Of a DNA stretch of 64,000 bases, positions 7,390 to 16,652 are shown one piece after another. The translations under genes were made by a program, and so were the position numbers. Within the stretch, counting starts at the first letter, position 1; every line of letters starts with the position of its first letter. The stretch comes from Segatella copri DSM 18205 (lineage in GTDB: Bacteria > Bacteroidota > Bacteroidia > Bacteroidales > Bacteroidaceae), in the NCBI RefSeq assembly GCF_025151535.1, contig NZ_CP102288.1, positions 439,501-503,500 of the forward strand, read 5' to 3'. Below the pieces are notes generated by a model. It was not told where the DNA came from. It saw only the letters and a program-made list of their open reading frames with translations, and made no database searches.

Positions 7390-9327
7390 TTAATAACCAT
7401 AAGAATTACTCAACTTGCCCTGTGAATCGGCGATACTTGATGTCGCAATAGGGAAGAGGTAGCGATTCTTTACAGTTGTATTGAGATATGAACTGATGAA
7501 TGGCAGTTTGCCTTTCAGATTCTTCTGGTCTTTATCGGTTACCTCAGCGCCCCACCAGGTTACATACTCGTAATCGGCAGTATTTTCAGGAGCCTCATAC
7601 CAGCATACAGAATTCATATCAATCTTTACATCTGTAGCAGTCTTGATGGTCTTGTAATAGAGTTTGGCAGGATACTCATTAATCTGAGCCTCATAGTCTG
7701 CCTTAAACTGGTCTATCTTCTTGCTCAGGAGGTTCCAGCGCTCCAACTCATATTTACGTACACACTCACCTGCAAACTCCCAGGCATTCTCGTCAACGAT
7801 GGCATTGAAAAATGCATCCTTGTCAGAAGAAATGCCAGCTACGTATGCCTTGGCATCAGCCTTGTTGGCATCAGCGAATGCACGCTCATGTACCAAGCCT
7901 AGAGCGTCGCGGGCACTCAATCCGTTTACGCCGCCTGTAGTCGCGTCAGGATTGCCGTTAAGCTCATTCATTACTTCTGCATACATCAGGAGAACCTGTG
8001 AGTAGCGCAGGGTAATGAAGTTGATACCTGTACATACCTTTTCTGTACTTCCCAAGGCAGCCTGGCGCCATTCCTCGCTCATCTTACGGATATCCCACTT
8101 ACCGCAGTAGATACCGAATGGTGAGTTCTTGTCGAATGACTCTTTCATTACGCCATCAGTCTCTTTCAGGGTGTAAGGAACACAGGTGATGTCACGACGC
8201 TGGTCCTTGTGGTCGTATGACCAGAAGAGAGGAGCTGTCATCTTAACCTTACCTGATGAGTTACCCTTCTTACCATAGCGTGAAGAAGATCCATTGATGC
8301 GGACACCGATGGTGTAGCCTAACTCACCACTTCTGTTAACACCCAGTGCTACCTCAAAGAGGTTCTCGTAGTACTTGTCATCAAGTTTGTTCTGGTTGAT
8401 GAGATACCACTCGTTCTCATAGCTTGGGTTCAACTGGTGAATACCCTTGCTGATGATTTCATTGAGATGAGTCTGTGCCAACAGATAATACTTGGTACGC
8501 TCAGCTGCACCTGGACGCTGTGTAGGATAGGTTGGGTCGCTGTTCTCTGTAGCAGTCTCATATCCGTCTTTCTGACTTTCGCGGATAGCCCATCCAGCAC
8601 GCTGCAAGGCAATCTGTGCGAGCAAGCCATGAGCATAGCCCTTGGTGATGCGCTCTGTGGTATATGAGTTCTCGCCTACCCAGCAAAGGTCTGGGATAGC
8701 TCGCTCCAACTCTACGATCATGCTGTCCATGATTTCATCACGGTCGGTCTTGCCTACGTAGATGTTGCTCAAGTCTGTCTTAGTTCCTTCCAACTTCATT
8801 GGCACGTCACCGAAGTTTCTTACCAGGTTGAAGTAGAGGAGTGCTCTTACTGTGATAGCCTCAGCACGGTAGCGATGCATCAGTTTGATGTTGCTCTTGG
8901 TTTCATTGCCACTCTGTGTGTCGAAGTTGTTTACGAGCTCGATTACATTGTTGCTGTATTCGATACCCTCGTAAAGCTTGTCCCAGGTGGTCTGAATCTT
9001 AGACCAGCTACCAGCTACCATGTTGAAGTTGCAGGCACCACGCTCACTGTTGGTCTGTGAAGTGGCAGATGCGTCCTGACCATCTATCAGCTCAATATCT
9101 GAGTTGGTACCGAGGGTGATACCCATCAACTGTCCGTAGATACCCTCTTCTGTCAGTTCACCGTATGCCTTGTTCAAAACAAGACTTGTATAGTATGGTG
9201 AAGTTGCTACCGCATCAGGAGTGTGCTCCGAGGGTGACTGCTGGTCGAGGAAGTCACTGCATGATGTTGTTGTACCGAGCAACAATCCGCTTATCAATAA
9301 TGCTTTAAAAATATTCTTATTCTTCAT
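7390..9327 (-). CDS. SusD/RagB-like nutrient-binding outer membrane lipoprotein
   Basis: 645 residues, somewhat longer than the usual 500-600. The lipoprotein signal is LLLGTTTSC with the Cys at about 23, followed by SDFLDQQSPSE, typical of SusD. The N-terminal TPR-like half (RAEAITVRALLYFNLVRNFG) and the C-terminal RagB/SusD signature (FAGECVRKYELERWNLL) are both present. A clear Shine-Dalgarno (AAGGAGG) lies 8 bp before the ATG, unusual among its neighbours. It starts 19 bp after the stop of the SusC gene at 9346-12582. It should cap that transporter and deliver pectic oligosaccharides. Confidence 0.95.
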   Translation of the reverse strand: MKNKNIFKALLISGLLLGTTTSCSDFLDQQSPSEHTPDAVATSPYYTSLVLNKAYGELTEEGIYGQLMGITLGTNSDIELIDGQDASATSQTNSERGACNFNMVAGSWSKIQTTWDKLYEGIEYSNNVIELVNNFDTQSGNETKSNIKLMHRYRAEAITVRALLYFNLVRNFGDVPMKLEGTKTDLSNIYVGKTDRDEIMDSMIVELERAIPDLCWVGENSYTTERITKGYAHGLLAQIALQRAGWAIRESQKDGYETATENSDPTYPTQRPGAAERTKYYLLAQTHLNEIISKGIHQLNPSYENEWYLINQNKLDDKYYENLFEVALGVNRSGELGYTIGVRINGSSSRYGKKGNSSGKVKMTAPLFWSYDHKDQRRDITCVPYTLKETDGVMKESFDKNSPFGIYCGKWDIRKMSEEWRQAALGSTEKVCTGINFITLRYSQVLLMYAEVMNELNGNPDATTGGVNGLSARDALGLVHERAFADANKADAKAYVAGISSDKDAFFNAIVDENAWEFAGECVRKYELERWNLLSKKIDQFKADYEAQINEYPAKLYYKTIKTATDVKIDMNSVCWYEAPENTADYEYVTWWGAEVTDKDQKNLKGKLPFISSYLNTTVKNRYLFPIATSSIADSQGKLSNSYGY

Positions 9328-9345
9328 TGTTATATCCTCCTTGAA

Positions 9346-12300
9346 TTAGAATGAAACGTTCACACCAAATACGAATGAGCGGCTCTTTGGATAAGCTGCA
9401 TAGTCGATACCTGGGCACATTGGATTCTTCTTAGAACTTGTATCTGTCTCTGGATCAGAGCCTGAATAGCCTGTGATGGTTAACAGGTTGTAGGCTGTTG
9501 CATAGAAACGTACATTGCTCAAATATACCTTCTTGATAAGGTTCTTTGGCAAGGTGTAGCCCAATGTCAATGTCTGCAAACGGAGGAACGAACCATCCTC
9601 TACAGCATAGTCTGTGATAGCCATTGTACCTGTTATACAAGGATTGAATATACTTGCGTTAGCATTGATTGCATTCAGGGTGTTATAGATGTTCTCGATA
9701 CTACCATACTGAGCAATGACAGTTGAAGAAGGCTTTGTCAGATTGACACCTGTGGCTGGATCAACGCATGTATAGCGGTTGATGAAGTCGTTGTTCAGGT
9801 TATAGCCCTTGCGAGAACCCTGGTAGAAGCTAGATGCCAGCTTGGTACCATTCACAATCTTGTTGCCGAATGAGTAGTTGCAGAATACAGATGCATCGAA
9901 GCCATGGAAGGTTGCGTTGAAACCGAAACCACCTGTCCAAGGTGCGATGGTGTTACCCAAGCGCTGCTTGATAGCCTTGCCGTTCTCGTCTGCCTCCAAC
10001 TTGATGGAACCTGGAGCCAATGTTCCACCGATGGTACCTACGGTATTTGCGATGCTGGCATCTGCCAACTCCCATGCATTACCATTCCACTTCAAGTCGC
10101 CTGTACCTGTCTCTGGGTTGTAAACAGTATAGAAACCGTTCATCTTGTAACCCCAAACCTCGCCGAGTCGGCCACCTTCTACGATTCGGAAGTTCTGGTT
10201 GTCATTGCAGAGAGAACCTGCCCACTTATACTCTTGGAATTCAGCCTGGCTGTTCAGCTTGTCAATTTTGTTGCGGTTGTAAGAGATGTTGCCAGTGAAA
10301 CTGAATGTGAAGTCCTTCTTGTTGATGATGTCAGCATTGATGGTGAACTCGAAACCCTTGTTGGATGTCTGACCGAAGTTCTGATACTGATAAGCATATC
10401 CCGAAATAGATGGGATATTGGTCTGCATCAGCAAGTCCTTGGTTGTATTCCAGTAGAAGTCAAGGGTACCATTGATACGGCTGTTGAAGAAGCCGAAGTC
10501 GAGACCGAGGTCACGGGTGATGGTTGTCTCCCACTTCAAGTTTGGATTAGATAAAGTCTTGTGCTCCAGCATAGTAGAGAAATTGCCATCGAAGAATGGC
10601 AACTTTGCTGTTGCATCAGACAATGAATAGGTTGCATCAATCAAACCGCTCTTGATACGGTTGTTTCCTGCAGTACCGTAAGAGAGACGGAACTTCAAGT
10701 TTGACAACCAGCTGGCTGTACTCTTCATGAACTCCTCCTCGCTTACACGCCATGCGAAAGCTGCTGAAGGGAAGTAACCCCAACGGTTGCCTGCAGCAAA
10801 CTTAGAAGATGCATCGGCACGGAGAGTAGCTGTGAAGAGATATTTCTCAGCGTAAGAATAGTTGATACGGCCGAAGTAAGACAAGAGGTTGTCCTTACGG
10901 CCGATGGTGTTAACGTTAGGGAGAGCTGTACCGGCAGCCTGGTTAGCCAAAGCTTCCTTGACACTGAAGGTGATAGGGAAGGCTACGGTTGTAGATGTGT
11001 AGCTCTCATCCTGTGATGACGACCACTCCTGACCTACGAGTACATTGAGTTTATCACCTCTCAGGAGGGCGTTCTTTGTATCGTATGTCAAGGTATTGGC
11101 ATTACGCCAGTTCTTGTTGTCCTTGCGGATAATCTGTGTCTGTGGCTGACCTGAATAACCGAACTTAGAGTTGCGTGAAGCGTATGTACCCCAAGCCTGG
11201 TTTGTCTTCTCGTAGCTCCATGAATAACCGAATTCAGAACGGAAGGTGATGCCCTTGAATGGCTTCCAGTTCAAGCCGGCATTGTAGTTCTGACGGAAAC
11301 GGCGCTGCTGCTTGTAGGTATCGTCCATACGCTGTGTAGGACTAGCCTCTGTGCTGTTTGAGCTTTCATCATCGTCATCGCCGCTGATGAACAAAGGATC
11401 TACTGGGCGGAATGTAACAGTCTTGGCTACGATAGAGTTAGAGGCGTTGCTCTCGTTGGTATCAGCACCTGAACCCAAACCGTTAATCTTGGTATAAGCC
11501 AAGCGGGCATTGAAGTCCAATGTCAACCACTTGTTCAACTTGCTGTTGAGCTTAGCGTTGATGTTGTCCTTGGTATAGTCAGAAGCCTTCATGATGCTCT
11601 TGTCATCAGTGCGGGCATAGCTGATGTTGTACTTGGTCTCCTTGGTACCACCGTTTACAGCTACGTTGTAAATCTGCTGCAAGCCAGTGCGGCCGAAGAG
11701 GTCGTCCTGCCAGTTGTTACCCTTTACAGACTTCCAGATCTCCATATCATCGTAGTCACCATACTCAGTGTTACCTACTTCATACTGATAGAGAGCGTAG
11801 TTGTAAGGATCCATAACCTTGGTCTCCTTGGCCATCTTCTTGAAACCTAAAGATGCACCAAAGCTTACCTGGGTCTTACCCTCCTTACCACTCTTGGTAG
11901 TAACGATGATAACACCATTGGCACCACGGGCACCATAGATAGCTGTTGAAGAGGCATCCTTCAACACGTCGATAGTCTCGATTTCGCTTGGAGCGATATC
12001 GCTGATAGAACTTACAGGGAAGCCGTCAACGATGTAGAGAGGTGAGTTGTCCTGCGAAAGAGAACCACCACCGCGCACGCGGATCTTGATGTCTGCATCA
12101 GGCGAACCTTCTGTAGTTGTGATGTTTACACCGGCAAGCTTACCAGTCATGGCCTCGCCCACGCTTGAGACAGGGATGTCAGCAAGCTCCTTGGAACCGA
12201 TGGAAGCCACAGAACCGGTAAGGTCCTTCTTCTTCATCGTACCATAACCGATTACTACGACATCGTTGAGGGTGGTGTTGTCATCCTCAAGCTTTACATC

Positions 12301-12582
12301 GATTGATTCTTTACCTGCAACGCTTACTTCCTTAGCTTTCATACCAATGTATGAAATCTTCAGTTTCTTGCTCTTGCCTTTTAAGTTTACTGTGAAGTTA
12401 CCGTCAATGTCGGTCACGCCACCATTGCCAGCTACACCTACCTCCATGACAGATGCGCCGATGATTGGCTCGCCCGTATTGTCAGTAACAACGCCTTTTA
12501 CTGTTTGTGCAGATACACTTGTTACTACGAACATCAGTGCGCCCGCCAAAGCAATTTTCTTTTTTCTAAAATTACCAGACAT
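9346..12582 (-). CDS. SusC/RagA-type TonB-linked outer membrane transporter
   Basis: 1078 residues. Signal peptide (1-25, ending VSA-Q), carboxypeptidase-regulatory-like domain (about 27-100), TonB-box-like NDVVVIGYG, plug domain with LYIVDGFPV and VLKDASSTAIYGARGANGV, then barrel to a terminal F. It leads the operon SusC-SusD-surface lipoprotein. It is clearly diverged from the transporter at 612-3887, so the two pairs probably take different pectic fragments. The upstream region holds a -7 box and the second copy of the shared operator-like site. Confidence 0.95.
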   Translation of the reverse strand: MSGNFRKKKIALAGALMFVVTSVSAQTVKGVVTDNTGEPIIGASVMEVGVAGNGGVTDIDGNFTVNLKGKSKKLKISYIGMKAKEVSVAGKESIDVKLEDDNTTLNDVVVIGYGTMKKKDLTGSVASIGSKELADIPVSSVGEAMTGKLAGVNITTTEGSPDADIKIRVRGGGSLSQDNSPLYIVDGFPVSSISDIAPSEIETIDVLKDASSTAIYGARGANGVIIVTTKSGKEGKTQVSFGASLGFKKMAKETKVMDPYNYALYQYEVGNTEYGDYDDMEIWKSVKGNNWQDDLFGRTGLQQIYNVAVNGGTKETKYNISYARTDDKSIMKASDYTKDNINAKLNSKLNKWLTLDFNARLAYTKINGLGSGADTNESNASNSIVAKTVTFRPVDPLFISGDDDDESSNSTEASPTQRMDDTYKQQRRFRQNYNAGLNWKPFKGITFRSEFGYSWSYEKTNQAWGTYASRNSKFGYSGQPQTQIIRKDNKNWRNANTLTYDTKNALLRGDKLNVLVGQEWSSSQDESYTSTTVAFPITFSVKEALANQAAGTALPNVNTIGRKDNLLSYFGRINYSYAEKYLFTATLRADASSKFAAGNRWGYFPSAAFAWRVSEEEFMKSTASWLSNLKFRLSYGTAGNNRIKSGLIDATYSLSDATAKLPFFDGNFSTMLEHKTLSNPNLKWETTITRDLGLDFGFFNSRINGTLDFYWNTTKDLLMQTNIPSISGYAYQYQNFGQTSNKGFEFTINADIINKKDFTFSFTGNISYNRNKIDKLNSQAEFQEYKWAGSLCNDNQNFRIVEGGRLGEVWGYKMNGFYTVYNPETGTGDLKWNGNAWELADASIANTVGTIGGTLAPGSIKLEADENGKAIKQRLGNTIAPWTGGFGFNATFHGFDASVFCNYSFGNKIVNGTKLASSFYQGSRKGYNLNNDFINRYTCVDPATGVNLTKPSSTVIAQYGSIENIYNTLNAINANASIFNPCITGTMAITDYAVEDGSFLRLQTLTLGYTLPKNLIKKVYLSNVRFYATAYNLLTITGYSGSDPETDTSSKKNPMCPGIDYAAYPKSRSFVFGVNVSF

Positions 12583-12763
12583 ACACTTTAGGTTTAGATA
12601 AAACTTATTCTAAATTACTAATTTTCTAATGTTTTTGAAATGTTTTTAAGTAAAAATCCAGTCCTGAGCAGTTGCTTTATCATGGCTGTTCCTCTTGGCT
12701 CCCGAAGGCTCCAGTGGGGCAACCTTGATGCATAGCGTTAGCTAAGTCTTGGTTTTCTTGATG

Positions 12764-12771
12764 CAAAAGTA
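12764..12771 (-). promoter_or_regulatory. -7 box upstream of the second SusC gene
   Basis: The minus strand reads TACTTTTG about 182 bp upstream of the SusC start. As at 4035-4042, no -33 TTG is seen at the expected distance. Confidence 0.6.
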
Positions 12772-12813
12772 TATAAAAAATATGAGAATATAGGTATATT
12801 TTGAGAAAAAAAA

Positions 12814-12828
12814 TACGTAAACGTTTAC
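12814..12828 (-). promoter_or_regulatory. Operator-like palindrome, copy 2 of 3
   Basis: GTAAACGTTTACGTA on the minus strand; GTAAACGTTTAC is a perfect palindrome. Its centre lies 51.5 bp upstream of the -7 box edge, matching copies 1 and 3 within 1 bp. The remainder of the 12583-13013 gap holds only AT-rich sequence and the terminator below. Confidence 0.6.
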
Positions 12829-12915
12829 AGATTTTTGCGTAAATACTCTGTTTTTTACATTTCGATGGTCCGTTTTTCTCTGTTTTCATTTCTGCTGTTT
12901 CGGGTGTTGAGGGAA

Positions 12916-12970
12916 CAAAAAAAGTGCAATATCCGGCACCCTTCTGAACGAGGATGGGGATATTGCACTC
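12916..12970 (-). terminator. Terminator of the pectin methylesterase gene
   Basis: The minus strand forms AGTGCAATATCC / GGATATTGCACT with a 23-nt loop, then seven T. It lies 44 bp after the stop at 13014. Confidence 0.75.
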
Positions 12971-13013
12971 CGAATGTTATCTGTCAATCTATTTACTTAA
13001 TGTCTCTGTTTCT

Positions 13014-16000
13014 TTACTTTACGATGACCTTGCTTGTCTTCTTGCTGCCATCTGCCAGGGTCTTAACTACGATGTTGATACCCTTCTGAAGATTTGAGAG
13101 CTGTGTGCCGTCGGCTGCATAGATGGCGGTCTTGATGACTGCTGCATCTGTAGCTGAGGCGATGTTGTGGATGCCGGTGCCCAGGACTGCTGCTGTTGCT
13201 TCGCTCAGTCCGCCCATCTCGTTGGCTGCACGAACACTCCATGTTGCTGAAGCATCATCTACGAGGTAGGTTGGTTTGATGGTGAAGTCAACTACCTTGC
13301 CGTTCTTGCATACTGCCCATAGAAGAGCGTAGTCGTTGTTGTCCCAAGCGAGGGTTGTACCGTTCAGCTTAACGTTGCTAGGTGCTGATGCCTGCTCGGT
13401 AGCTGCAGTTGGATCCCAGTCATCATCCTGACCCATTACTGTTTCAATGGTGTAGGTTGCAGCTTCCTCTGCTGCGAGGATAGGGTCTCCTGCTGTTTCA
13501 TTACGACGGTTTACATAATTGTCACCATCCTTTGAATCGTAGGCATCGTAAACTTTCTTTCTGTCCTTGAGGTCTACTACGCTACCTGTTGATGTGTATG
13601 AGTTGTATTCAGCGAAACGCTTAGGGTAACCGCCACTCATCTCGTTCCATCCTGCTGCTGATGGGATAGCTTCCATCTTGGTGTCGATGTAGAGTGCAAT
13701 AGGTGTGCCTTTGCCCCATGGACGTCCCAAGGTGTAGTTGCCGTTTAGGTCTTTTGCCGCAGTAGCATCCTTGATAGTACAGTCTTTGAAGATGTAGCCA
13801 TACTTCTTAGGCTGAGAAGGAACTGCGAGATAGCCTCCCTTTTCACAGATCCAGAGTTCTACATTATTATAATATACATCACCCTTACCGCAGAGGTAGT
13901 CGGTACGACCACGAAGGATTCCGTCTTCGAAGTAGAATTTACCGTTCTGGTTGTTTGATACGTAGGTGTCCTGGTAAGCCCAGAGGTTTACGTTCTTACA
14001 GATGGTCTTGTTGCTCTGGTCGTTGAGTACGATGTCGCGACCTTTGGCATCACCCATACTGCTGTACATCTTCAGATCCTGGAAATAGGTGTTTGTTGCT
14101 CCCTTCTGCAAGCAGAGTACGTCACCCTTGCCGATACCTTCCAATACGTTGGCTGATTGGCCTGAGTTTGGAACGGTGTTGGTCAGTGAGGTGTTGTCCA
14201 TGCCTTCACCAATGATTGATACGTTTGGCGTATTCATATAGGTGGTTGGGTTAGCATAACTCTTGCCGTCGCTACCTGTTACCTTACTCTTCTCGTCAGC
14301 AGGAATCTTGTAGTCGCCCTGCTTGATGAAGATGCGGAAACGCTTGCTAGTATCTGTACGCTTAGCTGCTGCATCAAGTGCTGCCTTGAAGTCGCCGTCG
14401 GTTGGTACGATGAAGTCGTAGAGTGCTTTGGTTACAGCTGGCTTGGTCTTGGTAGTGAAGTTCAGAACGATTGCCTGGTCTGTGGCATTGTCTGTCAGGT
14501 CGGCTACCGAACCTGCAGCGAGTTTGAAGGTATAAGCCGTAGCGTAGTTCAAGCCTTTGTATGCGAAGGTGATGGTCTTGCCTGATACAGTTCCTTCTAT
14601 CTTTGCTGTTCCGAGAGTGGCTGCAGCGTTGTCGGTGAGTTTTACCTTCTCATCAAAAGTCAGTACAATCTTGCCGTTGGCAGATGCGTTGGTTGCGCCT
14701 TCTGTTGGTATGGTGCTTACGAGTACAGGGGCCTTGCCGTCGTTTACGAGCTGGGCAGTACCTGTGATGTAGATATTTGTGATAGCGATTCCGTCGTTGT
14801 CGCCTGTTGCTCCCTTGATGGAAGAAGTCTTGTCGGCAATCCAGCGGATGTATACTTCTGATTTGTTGTTTGCATCGGCTGGGAGAGTGAACTCGCCATC
14901 GGTCCAGGCTTTGGTTCCTGGCATCTTGATGGCGCCTACCTTGGTCCAGTCGGTGCCGTTGAGAGAGTATTCCACATTATATGTTTCGTATGCATTATAA
15001 TTGTAGAGCATACTGCTCTTTACCTTGATATCGGTGAAGGCTGTTGCGTTGACCTTGGTCTGCCAATAGGTTTCGCCCAGTGCCTTGGTTTTCTTGGAGG
15101 TCCAGTTTACAGCTGCATTCTTTCCTTCGTAGCCGCCAGCACTGTTGCTCTTGTCGAGCCATGCGTATGTATTTCCGTCTGCATCGCGCAGGATGAGCTG
15201 GTCTACATCGTTGTCTTCTGCAGCGAAGTCTGCTGTACGACCTTCTCTTGCTGACTTATAGAAGTCCCAGCCTGCGATGAAGTCTTTTGCAGAATATGCA
15301 GCAGTGTATGATTGGTCGACATTCATCTTTATTTTGCGTTCTGCTCCTGTTTCACCATCATTCCAGTTGGTAAAGGTGAGGATGTCGTTGCTGCTGGCTG
15401 TGAGGGTTACTTCTGTTCCCTCTTCATACATATTCTTTCCGTTAACAACGGTTGGGGCAGGAGTTGCGCTTACCATATAATCGTTGGCACCACCTTCTAC
15501 CTTGTAATCCAAAGCGTAGGTGTTTATCTTTTCAAAGTTTGCCTTCAATGCTGTGTTGGCAGAGATAGAGAAGGTATATTCTTCATCTGTAGATACTACC
15601 TTATTATTGGCATCTGTCCAGTTGACAAACTTGTAGCCGAAATTCTTTGTTGCAGTTACGGTGATTGGTGTTTCTGCATCAAATACTGTTCCTGCAGGAG
15701 ATACCTTGACGGTTCCTGCTCCTACAGTTGATACAACAGCTGACAGTGTATACTGTTCTACCTGTTGAATGGTTCCGTTCAAGAGACCGTTGATGTGTAC
15801 ATCGGCAAAGCCTTGCTGCTTAGCAGCGCCAACGCCGACGGTGCAACTCAGCGTGAAGCCTTCAGCTGATGTCAGTTTGGCTTGCTGGTCGGCAGTGAGC
15901 TGGATGACGATGTGGTCGGTCAGGTTTTCATTTTTCGAAAACTTGTCAGTCTCTGTTGTCTTGTTATCTCTTAATGCAGTGAAATTACCCAAGTCTACAG

Positions 16001-16406
16001 AAGTTCCGTCGCTGAGTTTGGCGGTTACGGTTACTCCATTTTCTGCATCTGTACCGAATCGTTTTACGTAGGTACTGATAGAGGTTGGGGTAAATGTAAG
16101 TCCCTTGCTAGGTTTAACGGTCCATTCTACGGCTTTTGTTGTACCAACAGGACCGAAACCAGCCATGGCCATCATGTTTCCGTCTTTGTCTTTTGTAGTC
16201 TTGAGAGAATACTTCAAGTCACCGGTGTTTACGGAAACCAGACTGAAACCATTTTCTGGTGATTTAGTGTACTGCGTAGCGTAGTTGTCGTCATTAAACG
16301 GCCATGAAACGCTAGCTTCTTCGTTCTGGTAGGTTTGCGCATTTGCCACTACCATAACAAACAGGGCAATGAGTGAGAGCCCAAATCTGAGTAGATTCTT
16401 TTTCAT
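13014..16406 (-). CDS. Multidomain secreted pectin methylesterase (CE8)
   Basis: 1130 residues with a signal peptide (1-23). The catalytic CE8 beta-helix spans about 660-985 and shows the family motifs: YQDTYV near 809 (catalytic Asp), GRTDYLCG near 833 (second Asp) and LGRPWGKG near 891 (substrate Arg/Trp). Before it lie a beta-sandwich module (about 25-210), two InlB/bacterial-repeat-like modules (about 220-375, ending FVNWTD and FTNWND), a carbohydrate-binding-like sandwich (about 380-550) and an Ig-like domain (about 560-655). The C-terminus has a short sorting-like tail (AIYAADGTQL, then KTSKVIVK). It removes methyl esters from homogalacturonan, opening it to PL1 and GH28. The length is far above the usual 300-400 because of the accessory modules. 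Confidence 0.92.
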   Translation of the reverse strand: MKKNLLRFGLSLIALFVMVVANAQTYQNEEASVSWPFNDDNYATQYTKSPENGFSLVSVNTGDLKYSLKTTKDKDGNMMAMAGFGPVGTTKAVEWTVKPSKGLTFTPTSISTYVKRFGTDAENGVTVTAKLSDGTSVDLGNFTALRDNKTTETDKFSKNENLTDHIVIQLTADQQAKLTSAEGFTLSCTVGVGAAKQQGFADVHINGLLNGTIQQVEQYTLSAVVSTVGAGTVKVSPAGTVFDAETPITVTATKNFGYKFVNWTDANNKVVSTDEEYTFSISANTALKANFEKINTYALDYKVEGGANDYMVSATPAPTVVNGKNMYEEGTEVTLTASSNDILTFTNWNDGETGAERKIKMNVDQSYTAAYSAKDFIAGWDFYKSAREGRTADFAAEDNDVDQLILRDADGNTYAWLDKSNSAGGYEGKNAAVNWTSKKTKALGETYWQTKVNATAFTDIKVKSSMLYNYNAYETYNVEYSLNGTDWTKVGAIKMPGTKAWTDGEFTLPADANNKSEVYIRWIADKTSSIKGATGDNDGIAITNIYITGTAQLVNDGKAPVLVSTIPTEGATNASANGKIVLTFDEKVKLTDNAAATLGTAKIEGTVSGKTITFAYKGLNYATAYTFKLAAGSVADLTDNATDQAIVLNFTTKTKPAVTKALYDFIVPTDGDFKAALDAAAKRTDTSKRFRIFIKQGDYKIPADEKSKVTGSDGKSYANPTTYMNTPNVSIIGEGMDNTSLTNTVPNSGQSANVLEGIGKGDVLCLQKGATNTYFQDLKMYSSMGDAKGRDIVLNDQSNKTICKNVNLWAYQDTYVSNNQNGKFYFEDGILRGRTDYLCGKGDVYYNNVELWICEKGGYLAVPSQPKKYGYIFKDCTIKDATAAKDLNGNYTLGRPWGKGTPIALYIDTKMEAIPSAAGWNEMSGGYPKRFAEYNSYTSTGSVVDLKDRKKVYDAYDSKDGDNYVNRRNETAGDPILAAEEAATYTIETVMGQDDDWDPTAATEQASAPSNVKLNGTTLAWDNNDYALLWAVCKNGKVVDFTIKPTYLVDDASATWSVRAANEMGGLSEATAAVLGTGIHNIASATDAAVIKTAIYAADGTQLSNLQKGINIVVKTLADGSKKTSKVIVK

Positions 16407-16448
16407 TTGTTTGCCTTTTTAGGTTGTTGTACTTATTATTTTTATTCA

Positions 16449-16652
16449 CTACCGTCCCGTTAAAGTGGACTAATCGTTCTTTGAAATCATTGAAATAAGT
16501 CTTTTATGAGCAGTTTCCATTGACGGACAAAACACCGCTCAGGGAACTGTTCGATAAGACTTATTCCAATGATGTCAAAGAGCAATTTGGTCCCCTCATT
16601 CCGGGGCTATTTGATTAATATTAAACTCGTCCCAATTTTAACGGGACTCTAA
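16449..16652. mobile_element. 204-bp internally deleted IS4-type element (left copy)
   Basis: Its ends match the element at 20410-20894: left CTACCGTCCCGTTAAAGTGG, right end reverse complement TTAGAGTCCCGTTAAAATTGG. Only the last 40 or so transposase codons remain, joined to the left end after GAGCAGTTTC. Compared with the right copy about 280 bp are missing. The flanks (TTATTCA and TGATTTAA) are not a clear target duplication. It lies between the GH95 and methylesterase genes and overlaps the GH95 stop codon. Confidence 0.8.
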
